Shown: positions 30,991-44,369, numbered from the stretch's first letter. The stretch: DNA of 64,000 nt from Limanda limanda (GCF_963576545.1 NC_083648.1:8543739-8607738), one strand, 5' to 3'. A program made the numbers and translations. Notes: a model not told the origin generated them from the sequence alone.

Positions 30991-33115
30991 ATTCAAAGTC
31001 CAAAGAAAATCTGCAATCCTGAATGCATTACAGTTAATCTAGGTTGCCCTCCTATATCAACAGTTTCTCTCCCAATAATTGAGAGTGAAAGTGTTTCAAC
31101 ATTTGAGCTACAGCCAGGAGTCATTATCGGTAGTAATCAGCTTAAAGTCCAGTGTGAACTGCATTACATTTCCGCTGCTTGTCTTTATGGCTTTACTTGA
31201 ACAAAGCACCGCTTAAGATTGCAAGAATGACCTAATGTCAAAGAAATGTCCCAGCTGTTGGTACAAATCCAGAATTGTACTGTCTCCTGTTGTAAATACA
31301 AGCACGTAAAAACTGTGAGGAGATGGTCAAGTGAAAAATGAGGTTTACAGAGGGGAGTTAGTGTAGATACTAGTATTTTCTCATAAAGACACAATCAAAC
31401 AGAAGCCACTTACTTCAATGTGTGTCCATCAGAAATATAAAAGGTTGAAAAGCTGTCTGTGTATCACATATACACACTTAACTGCATCTTATCTGACATT
31501 CCAGCTCCAGTATAAAAGTACCAGGAAAATTCAGATTCCATTTTCATAGTCTCAGCTCATGGTGTAAATGTTTGCCAGGCCCAGGGTTCAAAAGGGTGGT
31601 ACTTAAACTTTGAACTAATCATGCCGGTGTTTTATGTGTAACATGCAATAGAGCAATCTCACCTCCCATTCACTATAAAGGATAACCAATCCTATCCACC
31701 ACCTGTCCTCTAGATGGAGGATGAACTCACTCTGTAGCTGTGACGACACTCATTGGCTAACCCAATTCTAACCCTGACCATAAAACCGAGTCTTAACCCT
31801 CAAGCAGTCCATTGAAGTTGTGAAGACTCTGCAAAATGTTCTTACAAAGTCAAAATGTCCTCACGATACTGGTATTGAACCAAAAATTGGCCTTCATAAC
31901 TACAGATAGACATGCCTACACACACATGCACACTCACATGACAACAGTGAAAACCAACAATCGTTTATCATTGTGCACTAGTCGCTTCTGTTCCTGTATA
32001 AGAGGAGACTTTGCAGTCGCTAATTTTTATATTTCAGCACAGACTTCTTAAGCAAAAAGGAGAATAACCAAAGAGGAAGTGAGAATACAAAATGCTATGA
32101 TAGATGTTAAGGAAGAGTTGGAGAACAAACCTCAACATCTGAAAGCCTCTGCCCCAAAACAGGATATTGTGTTGCTACACTCAGGATGCACAAAATGTTC
32201 CTAATCAGCAACAATGAAATATCACTCTACTAACCCGGTCTCATAACCCCACAACTAACCAGTGAATGCTTACACCGACAATAGAGCAAATACATGTTAT
32301 CAGTCACACTTTTTGTCTCTTTATGTGATTGTAGTTCCTCCACAGGGAAACATTTGTATTACAGTTTCGATCATGTTTTGAAATATAATTTAGTCCTGGA
32401 CACAAACGCACAGAGGGTTACAAAAACGGAAAAATACGTTTTTTGCTATAAAGGGGTTTTGTGAAGAAAATACAAAAAATAAAGAAGAATAGAGACAAAA
32501 TAAATTCTTCTTCTTTGTTCGGTTTATTGGCAGGTGCACTAACGTCAAGGTGGATTACCGCCATCTACTGTGTCTTCTTCTGCAGATATTTCTTGATTGT
32601 CCTATTTTTACAGCATAACATTTGAGGAGTAGAAAACGTGTATTTCCACAGACTGTCTGGCTCAACAGTCGTTAGAGCTCATAATCATGCAACGGTAGAT
32701 TCAATGAGACAAAACAACCAAGACAAACAATTCAGTGCAGTTGTAGTATTCACCGTAAGCTTTAAGTGATAAAAGTCTGTACAGACGTTGGTCTGGACAA
32801 CTAAATCTGAAGAGTCATGCTTACAACGGATCTCTTCAAAACTTCTTTCTTCCTTCTCCACTGGACAGGAAGTGAATGGGGCCACTTCTTGTCCTTTCTG
32901 GAGTGTGACATCTGTGCGAGAAAAAAAAGTGAATGTGTGTACGTTGCCCCTACTTCCCGCCCAACCCTTCCCCCCTCCTTTTTTTTTACTAGTAGCAAAA
33001 TGTTGAAATGTGCCAATCAGAAACATGACACTTACTCAATGAAAAGGGAGTGCTTTTAAGATTCCCTCCTTTTCATGGTCACGCTCATTAGTCCTCTGCT
33101 TGCAACGCGTGGACG
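30991..33115. other. Shared upstream region of malrd1 and mrc1 (head to head)
   Basis: 2.1 kb separates the two divergent start codons. The malrd1-proximal part (about 30,991-31,380) reappears in the downstream duplication. A dispersed repeat occurs near 32,515-32,590. No coding exon or RNA gene was recognised, and no core promoter motif was firm enough to annotate. Confidence 0.6.
32515..32590. repeat. Dispersed repeat copy B (related to 6,660-6,735)
   Basis: Contains ggtttattggcaggtgcact and then cgtcaaggtggattaccgcc, matching the copy near 6.66 kb with substitutions. Confidence 0.55.
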
Positions 33116-36100
33116 ATGTCTGCTGCTGTGAGACTTACCAGAAGAATGCTCACCCCAAGGATAACGCTAGGAGCCTTCGTGATCTTCGTCCTAATATCTC
33201 ACTGTTCAACAGCAAACGGTACAGTATGAACTCATTAGTGATTATGTATTCTGCATTTTATGCGGAAACCTTTGCACAAAACGGAATTGGGTTGATGATA
33301 AATTGATTTCCTCTATCAGCCCTTTGGTTTTATTTGTATTTAGGATGCCACAACTGCACTGATAGACTGGTTTGTTTCAAGGATGCTGTGAATGCACTCT
33401 AGTCTGTCAAAGTTGAACAGGAAGCATGTTTTTTTGTTTGAGAGAAGCTTCACTATCTTTCTATCTATCGTCAGAAATTCTTTTAGATTTATTACAAGGC
33501 AAGTTTGAAATACAAATAGCATATAAACCTATGCATGTGATGCATGCTGGTCCAAATATGATGGTGTGGAGCATAATTTTAACAGATTTTATTCAACTTT
33601 ATAAGTGTATACTCTCCGCAGATGCCCAATTCTCCCTCACCAACAAGGCCACTGGGTTTTGCCTGTTGAAAAAATTTACCCGTTGCCTTGACATCCGCTG
33701 GACGACCGGTAATCGGCTTTTCGCTGTCACCACCAAAAAGTGCCTTGGAGCGCAGGGTAAAAGTGTGGGGAGCGAAGTGAGCCTCTACGACTGTGATGAC
33801 AAAACCGACCTCCAGAAGTGGGAATGCAAGAATAACACACTGATCGCCCTGAAAGGCAAAGAGCTCTACATTGAAGTCAAAGCTGACGAAACAATTGCTC
33901 TCTCCAAAACGGTGGGGCCGAATAACCACCTCACAATTCCGGGGACATCCAGTGGTGCTTGCTCAAGGACATACAGAGGTATAGTATGGAAACCATTGCT
34001 TTGGAGGGCACTAGTATTGTATAGCCATGACAGTGAAGACCACTGTTTCAATTTGCTCATATGATTCGTATTGATTCATACAGAACTGTTTAATTTTAAT
34101 CAAGCACAACAATTTATCAAGATCCTTAACATTACAGTTTGTCTGTGCATGTCTTGAGTAAATCAATAGTGAATGCAACTAGCAAATAAGTTAAGTATGT
34201 CCTCAAATAATGGCTAAACAATACACCCATGCAGAAATAGTTGTGGCAATTTAAGCAAATGTTATTTGACCAAATACAAATTTTCTCTTTTAGAACTTTA
34301 TACACTTGAAGGAAATGCGTTTGGCAAAGTCTGCATGTTTCCCTTCCTGTACAAGGACCGGTGGTTTGGGGAGTGCACCACGTACGACTCTTCACAAAAG
34401 CGTCTTTGGTGTTCAGTTGAAACTAAATATGAACATGAACAGTGGGGATACTGCCCGACTTCTGGTGAGTACTGTTTTCAGGACCCAAATCTTGCGACAG
34501 TGAGTAGGAGGGAATGAATGAATCTTGTATATGTAAGCATTATATGCATCTTTAGGACTTTGGTTGATTTTGGATGATTCTTTTAAATGTTAGAATAACT
34601 ATAGCTTTCTGTTTGCCATATTTCTGTATCAATCATCAGTCACGGACACCTGGGCAAAAAACCTGGTGACAGGATCATATTACCAGCTCAACACTCAGTC
34701 AGCACTGACATGGCCGCAGGCTGAAGTCAGCTGCAAACAACAGGGCGCCACCCTGGTCAGTGTCGCAGATCCCAACGAACAAGCTTTTATCTCAGGTAAG
34801 GTGCCCCCCGGTGGATTTGAACAGATATTAAGGGTTTGTTTGCTTACACGCAAACCAGCTATTCTGGTGTAAATTGAAATGTTCTGTTAATTTAAAGAAC
34901 CCTTAATCATCACATTGTGTTGGAAACACTTTAACTTTGACTTGAACTGAGAGAACAGCATAACAAAGAAAAAACACAAATGTTAAAATTTTCGTTCCGT
35001 TCGTTCCTGCACTGACACAAAGATCGTGTCTCTTGATTTCTAAAGCCGAAACACACAAAATGATATTATTCAACCGGATAAAAGAGACACGATTCGCAGG
35101 CCTGTGATCGTTTGACTTTGATTTCGGTCTTTTTGTGGATTTGTTATTACGCAACAAAAAAAGGAACAGTGTGAAAAAGAGGAACAATTTCTTTAGCCTG
35201 TCTATTTCTTTTCCATCTTCCCTCTTTACCACACACAGCACTGGTAGGATCTGGGAAACATAAACTCTGGATCGGGGTGGTTCTGGACCCGGAGCACGGC
35301 TGGCAGTGGTCCAATGGGAAGCCTTTCCGCTACTTGAGATGGAGTGAAGGTAAGTCTCACATGAAATCAGTTATCTAATAACATATAGTGAGGATACAAG
35401 CAAAGCATTAGTGATGTGATATAATGTATGTGAATGTCCACTACTCTACAGAAGCAAACTCAAGTTAAACCATCATATCTTTTTTTCATTCTGAAGGAAA
35501 CCCACTTCATAATCCAGGACACAACTGTGGATTTCTTGAAACTGTCGGCCAGCACTTGTGGCAAAGTTCATCCTGTGTGAAGAGACTGGGCTATGTCTGC
35601 TACAAAGACATGGTCCCACCCACTCCCCCCCAAAGTACACACGCATTTCCATCCCTCCTCTGGCTACTGGCATTTTGTTGTGATAAGCTCACTGTACAAG
35701 ATCAGTCATTCAATCCCTCATATTTGTATTCCATCTATGTTCTTTTTAATCATCAGTTGAGCAAGGATTTTGTGCAAGCCCATGGATTCCCTACAGTGGT
35801 CACTGCTTCCACCTTCAGCGCTCTGTACAAACGTGGTCAGATGCACAGAGAGAGTGCCGCAAAGAGCGAGGGGACTTGGTCAGCATCCGCAATGTGGAGG
35901 ACCAAAGCTTTGTCATCTCTCAGCTTGGATTTGGTAAGTGAGGAGGCCACGGGTACGAAGACAGTCCAATGTTCTCAAACCATGAAGATTGTGCGAGTAC
36001 ATTTTTTGCTGTGGGATGATTTAAACCAATAATGATCAAATTCTAAGTAAAAAGCATATACAACTCTTGGATGTCCATGTCTATAGCATCCGACGAGGAG

Positions 36101-39100
36101 CTTTGGATTGGACTGAATGACAGGAGGACAGAGGGGCTGTTTGACTGGAGCGACCACTCTGCAGTCAGCTTCACCAGCTGGGAGTATGGGAAACCGATGT
36201 CTACTGAGACAGAAGACTGTGTTCTCATCAGGGGGGAGGTAAAAAACATTATGTGGGTATAATGGTGCATATAAATTCTTCCATTCATAAATGTGTACAT
36301 GAACACATCACACATGGGGGACGTGTCAGCTCACATCATAATTTGTACTTATTCGGTTTGCACCAAAAAAATCTAAACATTAACGTATGAGGTTTAAAAG
36401 TGTGTAGATTATCTACCCAGTAAATCTAAGAAATATTAATGCTTTAGTGGTGCTTTCTTCTTTCAGAATGGGAACTGGGCAGATCGATCGTGTGATGAGA
36501 AACACGGCTTTATCTGTATGAAGCAGAGTGAAACTGAACCCACTGGAAAAGAATTAGATCTGGACATAGGCTGCAAAGCGGTGAGTGAAGTTTACATGCT
36601 ATATGAAAAAGCATGTGGATAAAGAGGGTGTGTGTTTAAGATTCAAATTGAAATGTAAAAAGTAACTGGTTGATTCAGTCATCATCTGTAAATTCTATAT
36701 ACCTATATGCATCTACAGATAATATAGCCGATTAAAATAAAGTAACCTTTGAACAACTTTAGAATTGTTTTAAAACACCTTGACTGGTGAACTGCAGATC
36801 AATGTCTTTAACAACAGAATGGATATTCAGCCCTTAAACGCAGTTTGATCCATGCTCTATTTCCAACAGGGTTGGAAAAGACATGGTTCCTACTGCTACT
36901 TTGTCGGAGCTGAGACCAAGACCTTTGATGAAGCCAAAGATGGCTGCAAGAGCTCAGACTCCTACTTAGCTGATGTGTCAAATGGGTAGGACATTTTCTT
37001 CATGTGATGCTATTGCTATTAAGTGTTTGCTTCATATAATTCAATAAACATGTGTAAATATTTCCAGGGTGGATAATGCCTTCCTTGTCAGCTTGGTGGG
37101 GTTGAGACCAGAGAAACACTTCTGGCTTGGGCTCTCGAACCAGAAAGACCTTGATGAGTTTGTGTGGACCAACAGAGACTCTGTGATGTTTACACACTGG
37201 AACGCCGAGATGCCAGGTATGAACAAATATGAAACCTATCTTTAGTCGGTAGATATAAACGGTAAACGCCATAATTTACATTTGATCATTTTTCAATCAA
37301 ACACTCAAGGTTACCAACAGGGTTGTGTTGCCATGACAACTGGGATTTTGGCTGGACTCTGGGATCTGCTGCCCTGTACCAACCAGGAAAAATACATCTG
37401 CAAACACATGGCCGAGGGGGCAGTTATAACCGCCCCACCTCCCACTCAAACTGCTCTTCAGTGTGCTGAAGGTTGGTCACGAGTGGGCACAAGAAACGTC
37501 TGCTCTAAGGTACATCAACAGCTAAATACAAAAGTCAGGCTATGGTAGACAAGTCAAATGATGATCCAACGATATAAATCCTCCACGATACTACTGTCCT
37601 TATCTGGCCGACTTAATTTCAACCTACACTTCTTGTCTTGAAGTTTTTTACAGGGCCCCGAGCACTTGAGAAAACGTGGTTTGAGGCCAGGGATTACTGT
37701 CGGGCCATTGGAGGAGATCTGCTCAGCGTCCACAGCCAAGCGGAGCTATTAGTGGGACGGTATGAGTTGACTTAATACAATTCGAACTCGATGATTAACA
37801 CAACGCTGATATCCAAAGCATTATTTCAGCAGTGAATGATACACTTTTTCAAATGTTAGATGGTCAGATTATTGATGTGTATTTTTTAAATCGTACTGTA
37901 GCCATGGAAAGGCCTGGATTGGGCTTCATGTTCCTGATACGAGCACCGGTTATACATGGAGCGATGGATCTCCGGTTAGTTGTGTTTTACACGTTTTAGA
38001 ACTAAATTCATAACTCAAACATATCTCATTTTTTATTCTTATTTACTATGAGTATGTATTTTTGTTTTGTTTTGTTCACAGTTAAACTTCCAGCACTGGC
38101 AGGAAGGAGAGCCTAACAACTTCAATAATGCAGAATCATGTGCTGAATTCAGAATTCATCTGGGGGATGAGTCCGGGTCCTGGAATGATGTGAACTGTGA
38201 GAGTTACAATGACTGGCTGTGCCAGATCCGCGCAGGTACAGTTGAGAAAGAATATGAACTAAATGCTTATACTTCGTCTCTTCTGAAGAGAAATGAATTG
38301 TAAACGTTGTGCCCCATTCTACTAAGCTTCCCACATGCTACATATTTCATGAACTCAAACATGTTAAAGAAAGGAAACAACCCCAAAAATAAACGTACAA
38401 TTAACCTAATACCTCTCTGACAGTGTCGTTCAAAAGTAAACATTATTATATTTGAAAAAAAAAGAATTTATGGCAGAGCTGTTTGGATTGCACAAAAGGT
38501 TACTATTGCTATACTAAACCAAATACTGTTACCCATAGTAACTCAAACCACTGGGAACCAAACTGACAATCAAATCCCCAATTCATACTAATGCTGCTGT
38601 CATGGGCTTTATTGCCCCACAGGGCAAGATCACACAGCAAGTGTCATGTTGAATATTAATAAGTACTGTAGTGGTAAGAATGGTTGTTTTGTTGGCTTTG
38701 TTTTAGCGTTATTGTAATTGACATTGACAGCTGTTTGTGTCTGTGCAGGACGGACTCCAAAACCCCCCCCGAACGCCACCGTAGTGGGTAAGTTGACATC
38801 GTAAAGCCACAGACCCACAAAACAACTCGCATGAACACCTTTTCAAATAATTCTGGCTAGTAGCACAACATTTCTTACAGTTGACTGTAGGTCTTAGTAT
38901 GGTCTAATGATTCATTCATAAAACATTTTTTGATATAAATTACTTAAAGCGATACTGTACGTGGCTTGCATTTTGAATTGCAGCAATGTTTCCTGTTATT
39001 AGCAGGCGATTTAGATGGTGGAGAGACAACTTTTTCTATCTCTGGTTTTTAATAACATTAGAAATAAGCATTTTTATGTTGTCTACATACAGTAGGACGG

Positions 39101-42100
39101 ATAATTATTTATTATAGAGTGAGGAGGCAAAAAAAAAAGTTACATTTTTATTGCAGATTACAACACCACTTCAGATGGATGGCTTTTGTGGAGAGGGAGT
39201 CAGTATTTCCTCAACAGATTGCCAATGGCCATGGAAGATGCTCGTCACTACTGTCAGCAGAGGCATGGCGACTTGGTATCTATCAGCACTAAAGAGGAAA
39301 ACATCTTCTTATGGAAACAGGTCAGTATTTTGTCTGTTTGGTAAACAGCACTCAAATTTGGCATTTTAATAACAAGATTTTTTTTTTTATTAAAGCTTCC
39401 GTGTATTTCTGTGGTTGCTTTCACAGATATCCAGAGGCTATATGCAATATTATATTGGTATGTCTGTGGATCTTGACGGGTCATTTTGGTGAGTATTAAT
39501 GAACCCAGAGTAAACTCTTGGGCCGCCATTTAATTTTCAAGTATTAAAGTCACAGTAACATTAAAACATGTGCATCCTTAGCTTCAGTAAGGTGACTTGA
39601 TATTTACATGAATGGGGTTTATGGATGAAACATATCTGGTGTCAGGTGATTGTTTATGTGAGTACAAAATACATTTTTGTATGTGCCTAAAGGTGGATGG
39701 ATGGCACTTCCCTGTCAGTGCAACAATGGGACGAAAATCAACCTAGTGCTGATGCCTTTGATGAGAACTGTGTATCTATGACTTATTATACGGGTGAGTA
39801 CTCCAAAGAGAGCTTCAGAGCAAATAACAAATGAAAGGAAGTCAAATTTAAGTTATCATAGAATATGAATGAAATAGTACTGGTAAAATGTGACTCATTG
39901 TATCTCTGCTATGCTCACAGGTTTCTGGCGTTCTAACAATTGTGGCCAAGAGCACCAGTCCATTTGTAAACGAGGAGGCTCAGCACCTGCCAACACTACC
40001 GTGGCCCCCACAGTTCCTCCTGTAGGCGGCTGCCCACTCAGGTGGACTAAATTTGACTCGAAGGTTAGAAATCACTGTCAGCCTTAATAGAGTTTGATAA
40101 TGGAAGAAAAATGCAGACACTTAATCAAAAATAACCATTGCGCTTGGTTGTAGAGTGACAAAAAATGTGTTCATTTGTTGTCTGCAGTGTTATAGTATCA
40201 ATAGCCAGAGCATCAACTGGGAAGAAGCAAGAAAACGGTGCATAACCATTGGAGGAAATTTGGTCTCTATTCCTACAAGACGTGTGCAAGGTTTGGTCCA
40301 TTTCTGTTTATATATTTGTGATGATCACAATCATATACAATAAAGTGTACAATATAGTGTGAAAGTTCATCCTCAACCTTTGGGAAACAACTGAGAAATA
40401 TAACTCATGGGGGGGGGGGGGTCTATGCTAGAAAAAGGATCTTGACTTATGCTGTTAATTAATCATATTCCTGCTTATTGGAAAACAGAAACCTTACCTA
40501 ACTTCTACCTTTGAAATCTTTCAGCATTTCTTATCACTACAATGGCTAAAGTAGCATCTGCAGATCTGTGGATAGGTTTGAATAGTAAAAAACAAGAGGG
40601 ATTTTACTGGACGGATGGAAAGCCAAGGCGATACACCAACTGGGGATATGCTGTAAGTATATGTAAAACTGTCATGTACATTACCAGCTATAAATCCTAT
40701 TTTTCTATTAACTACAGTGGCTTAACTTCTCATGTTGCTGCAATGATGAAGAAATGGGCTTCAGGGTGTGTCAGTGCATCATTACAGTTTAGGTGTGTGT
40801 TTAAGGCAAACAATTGAAAAAAGCCCATTTTTAACCAGAGATGGCATTGAAACGCTCTTTTTTAGTTTAGTATTGATATACTTGACAAATTAAGTATTTT
40901 TAACAGCATGCTAATGTATTAATTTAAAAAAATGTCTCCTGTAGAAACATCTACGTCGTCCTGGGACCTTTTATCAAAGATGGAATGAGGTAACATTTCA
41001 AGGACCGAAAAACACTAATTTAAAACGTTCACGTTGGAGTGAAATAAAATTGACATTTTTATAACTCATCTGTACTCTACCAGGAAGGCTGCGTTGTGAT
41101 GAACAACAATCCCTCCGTTGGCACAGGGAAATGGTTGATTAAGTCTTGCAATGACACCAATGGTTTTGTCTGTCATCGAAATCTTGGTGAGTTCATCCCG
41201 TCTGTGCCTAAAAGCTGATCATGCAACATTTTGGTGCACAGATGGTATACAGAACCTTTCGTCCCCAAAAGTCAAGGTTTAGTTTAGTTGCAGCCCATGT
41301 ATTAAGAGTAAGATTTGGAAACATTGTTTTGTAAATTGTTAGCATTAATATAAAGACAAGTTTTGTAAATAATTGGCAAAATTCTTACGTGAAAACATAA
41401 GCTAATCGCTTAATTTCTGTCTTGCTCTCTACAGACCCAAATAGCCCCTCTAAACCAGAACCAGTAGTTCCTAGCATCTACGTAGCTCTGGGAAACGACA
41501 GCATCAAGGCTGTGACTCAAAATCTGACCTGGGACGATGCCAAGAGACATTGTGAAGGTGAAAAAGCCAACCTGGTTAACCTGCGAAATGAATGGACACA
41601 GGCCTATGTTGAACTGCTGGCTATGAATCTCAAAGCTCCTCTTTGGATTGGACTGAACAAGCAGCAGGTACAATGCTGCAAATGTATACAATTTCTGTAC
41701 TATTGCACAAAAACTCTCAGTTCCAGTGAAATCATACCTTAAAAACATCTTCTAGCAATATAACTTGAGCTACATCGCAGATTTGATTTAGCAAGATTTT
41801 TAGCTTCATGACAGTCGGCATAAAACCTCCACAAGACATATGACTATTCTGCTACAACAATAATATAAAACTGTACATTTGTTTAACCTGTTGCTAGTGC
41901 TTTATAGAAGTGTATTTCAAACAGCAGTACAAACGTTGTTGAATGTTAGCAGCATGTTGAATAATGTGATCCGCACTTGCTTTCAGACGGGGGGGTATTT
42001 TAGGTATATTGATGGCTGGCACTTGAACTTCGCCAACTGGGCTGAAGAGGAACCAAAAAGGGACCAACCTTGTGTGTACATGGACTTGGATGGAAAATGG

Positions 42101-43974
42101 AGGACTGCTTTTTGCAATCGGACCATGAATAGTGTGTGTATTCAGTCTACAGGTACGTGTTGACCAGACACATTCATTAATACAGTCCACCACTCATTCA
42201 AAGACTCAAACTGTGCAGGATTACATTGTAAATTCTGAGTTACAAACTGTTTAGGTAAGAATGATGTTTGCTCGTTTCACCTATCCCTTAACTGTGACTG
42301 TCATGATGTACTGTAGACATGTTGTTGTATGACAATGATCAAGAGTTACAGTACATGCAGCTTTTATGTTCACAACATCGAATGTCACTGTAAGAAATCC
42401 TGTTATATGTTGATCTCATCATCACCATCTCTGTTCCTCACAGATGTGGCACCAACAGAATCAACCAAATTCCCCGGAGTTTGCCCTGAAGAAAGTGTGC
42501 AGTACCACCAGAGCTTTTCCTGGCTGCCATTCAGGGGCTACTGTTATTTGTTTGTCACAGATGAAAGTGAATGGGCAAATGCAGCTAGCAGTTGTGTACG
42601 GCATGGTAAGAGACACTCAGTTCAGAGAGAATGTCACTCTCACAAGTATAGACTGAGAAAAAGCTGCAATATTTGCCCATTAATTTCTTGAATCTGACTC
42701 TTTTTGTGTGAAGGTGGAGTCCTGGCTAGCATTGAAGATCCCTCTGAGCAACAATTCCTCAAAAGCAACGTGGAAATATTTCTAGACAGCCACAGCTCGT
42801 TCTGGATCGGCCTGTATAAAACTCATAAAGGTATTAACACACTCAAAAAAGATTGTTTCAAGAGATTCTACTAACTAAAAACAGTTTAGGAAAAGTAAAT
42901 TAGACAAACCAATCATGAAAAACGTTCTGCTGATCAACGTGAGCTAAACTAGGAAGTCACCAAATTGACTGATTGTAGCTCGAGTACAATGTTTTCTAAA
43001 ATGTTATTTATCTCTTTTATTTGTGTTGCCTTGTGTAGCTAGCAGATACAGCTGCTTAATGATATGGATATGTTTGTGTTGCGCACAGGGACATGGATGT
43101 GGTTGGATAAAACCATCTTGGACTACACCAACTGGGCTGAAGATGAGCCTGAGTCTGACTTCGGAAGTATCGGAACCTCAGATGGGACTTGGCGATCAGG
43201 TCGCAGATGGCATGATCGACCATACATCTGTAAAACTCCTAAAGGTATGATCATCACACCCACACAGTTTAAAATACAATATTTTCATAAGCACATTACA
43301 CAAGCTAATGCAGTAAGACAAAACAATAGAAAACACTAACTAGCAAAAAGCTAATAAAAAACACATTTCAGTTTTTAGGAGATATTTGCTTTTTAGCCAA
43401 TATTGGAGGATATTGCTTTCTGAGCACAGGGGATGTGTCAAGGTTGCCCCTGAATTTATATGTGCAGAGCCTCACTACTTTGCCCATCTTAATGGAAAAA
43501 ATTGAACTGGATGTAGGGGTGGAATAGATTAAAATTAAAAATATTCCGTGAGAGATTCATTATGTAACCATTCCTCTCCTCTTCCCCATCAGTGATGCCC
43601 ACTGATCCAGGCACAAAACCTGGTAAGTTACACATGTTTCACCTTCATTTTTACAGTGAGATAAATTCAAAGTAAAATTTTGTCTTGAATCGTTCGGACT
43701 AATCACCTTGGACTTAATCTGTGCAGAACCACACGGAGGTCAGGATCCTCGCAGTCGTGTCCACACCAGCTTGATTGTGGTGCTGATCATTGCCATCGCC
43801 TCTTCACTGATAGCCGTTGGATTTTTCATCTACAAGAAGGCCCCCCGTTCGTTACCCACCTTTGACAATCCACTGTACTTCAACCGGGAACGATCTCAGC
43901 CCGATGTGGTGGACACCAATAAACTTATAGAGAAAGCAGAGGAGGAAAACCCTGAGCCTATTATAGCTCTGTGA
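33116..43974 (+). CDS. mrc1: Macrophage mannose receptor 1 (CD206)
   Basis: Type I endocytic receptor of macrophages and some endothelia that binds mannose, fucose and sulfated glycans. The domain order is the full family plan: signal peptide, ricin-type cysteine-rich domain, fibronectin type II domain, eight C-type lectin domains, membrane span, short tail. About 28-30 exons were traced. The start ATG at 33116 precedes a hydrophobic leader (LGAFVIFVLISHCSTA); a second in-frame ATG at 33146 is also possible. The stop is at 43972-43974. The tail has FDNPLYFN, matching the FENTLYFN internalisation signal of mammalian MRC1, and this separates it from MRC2, LY75 and PLA2R1. The gene diverges from malrd1. 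No premature stop was seen. CTLD4 keeps its sugar-binding residues and CTLD5 does not (separate entries). Confidence 0.93.
33622..33978 (+). other. mrc1: mrc1 cysteine-rich (ricin-type) domain
   Basis: A single exon encodes the R-type domain. Landmarks are FSLTNKATGFCL, KKCLGAQGK, VSLYDCDDKTDLQKWECKN and CSRTYR. In mammals this domain binds 4-sulfated GalNAc. The segment before the last cysteine reads KTVGPNNHLTIPGTSSGAC and contains no tryptophan. Confidence 0.92.
34294..34464 (+). other. mrc1: mrc1 fibronectin type II domain
   Basis: One exon encodes CMFPFLYKDRWFGECTTYDS...LWCSVETKYEHEQWGYCP, with the four cysteines and aromatic core of an FnII collagen-binding module. Confidence 0.95.
34640..37508 (+). 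other. mrc1: mrc1 C-type lectin domains 1-3
   Basis: CTLD1 is encoded near 34,640-35,632 (ALTWPQAEVSC, LWIGVVLD, KRLGYVCYK). CTLD2 spans about 35,757-36,580 (WSDAQRECRKERGDLVSI, LWIGLNDRRTEGLFDWSDHS, GNWADRSCDEKHGFIC). CTLD3 spans about 36,870-37,508 (FWLGLSNQKDLDEFVWTN, GLWDLLPCTNQEKYICKH). None shows the complete EPN plus WND calcium-sugar set, in line with mammalian MRC1, where these domains bind sugar weakly or not at all. Confidence 0.88.
37650..38235 (+). other. mrc1: mrc1 C-type lectin domain 4 (principal sugar-binding domain)
   Basis: Three exons: TWFEARDYCRAIGGDLLSVH; AWIGLHVPDTSTGYTWSDGS; and WQEGEPNNFNNAESC...SWNDVNCESYNDWLC. Both the EPN motif and the WND motif are present, so the mannose-type Ca2+ site looks functional. 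Confidence 0.92.
39157..40065 (+). other. mrc1: mrc1 C-type lectin domain 5, calcium-sugar site apparently lost
   Basis: The fold landmarks remain (ARHYCQQRHGDLVSIS, YYIGMSVDLDGSFWWMDGTS, DENCVSM). The EPN position reads NQPS, and the WND position reads FWRSNNC. In mammals CTLD5 carries EPN and WND and helps CTLD4 bind mannose. Confidence 0.85.
40188..43243 (+). other. mrc1: mrc1 C-type lectin domains 6-8
   Basis: CTLD6: CYSINSQSINWEEARKRC, LWIGLNSKKQEGFYWTDGK, GCVVMNN...FVCHRNL (to about 41,185). CTLD7: LTWDDAKRHCEGEKANLVN, LWIGLNKQQ, CVYMDLDGKWRTAFCN (about 41,435-42,152). CTLD8: GYCYLFVTDESEWANAASSC, FWIGLYKTHK, WLDKTILDYTNWAEDEPE (about 42,444-43,243). They follow the mammalian exon plan. 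Confidence 0.88.
43727..43974 (+). other. mrc1: mrc1 transmembrane segment and cytoplasmic tail
   Basis: The last exon encodes the span LIVVLIIAIASSLIAVGFFI, a basic stop-transfer (YKKAPR), the endocytic motif FDNPLYFN, and an acidic C-terminus ending EEENPEPIIAL-stop. Confidence 0.94.
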
Positions 43975-44355
43975 TTTATTGAGTAGCATAATCTAGTGGG
44001 ACATACATTTTACTGTATATCTTCGACTGATGTATTACATATTGATGCTTCATTTATGTTTCGCTATAACTTCCTTTTTTTTTTACAATATACGGTCTAT
44101 ATTCAGTTATTTAACAGTTTGTCACTAAATGTGAGTTTCAGCTGAGTTGGCGATGTCTAACCTCATGGAACAGAATTTAGGCTCTAGGATGTCTCAATGG
44201 GAATAATTAGTATTTGACTTTTTCTTTTTTGATGTATGACTGAATGTATAGGAATGTCACGTTATGCTTGTGCCCACTAGATGCTGGTCATTGCTTTTAA
44301 TTTGAAATCTCTAAGCCTGTCACTGTTAAAATGGACATTAAACTTGGCAAAAAAC

Positions 44356-44361
44356 AATAAA
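44356..44361 (+). terminator. mrc1: mrc1 polyadenylation signal (AATAAA)
   Basis: A canonical AATAAA lies about 380 bases past the stop codon, with no competing gene between. A second AATAAA follows near 44,458. Confidence 0.65.
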
Positions 44362-44369
44362 TCTTCACT

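Noticed and set aside
32685..33059. Overlapping open frames on both strands just upstream of mrc1
   Set aside because: No domain, overlapping on both strands, and sited in the probable mrc1 upstream region.
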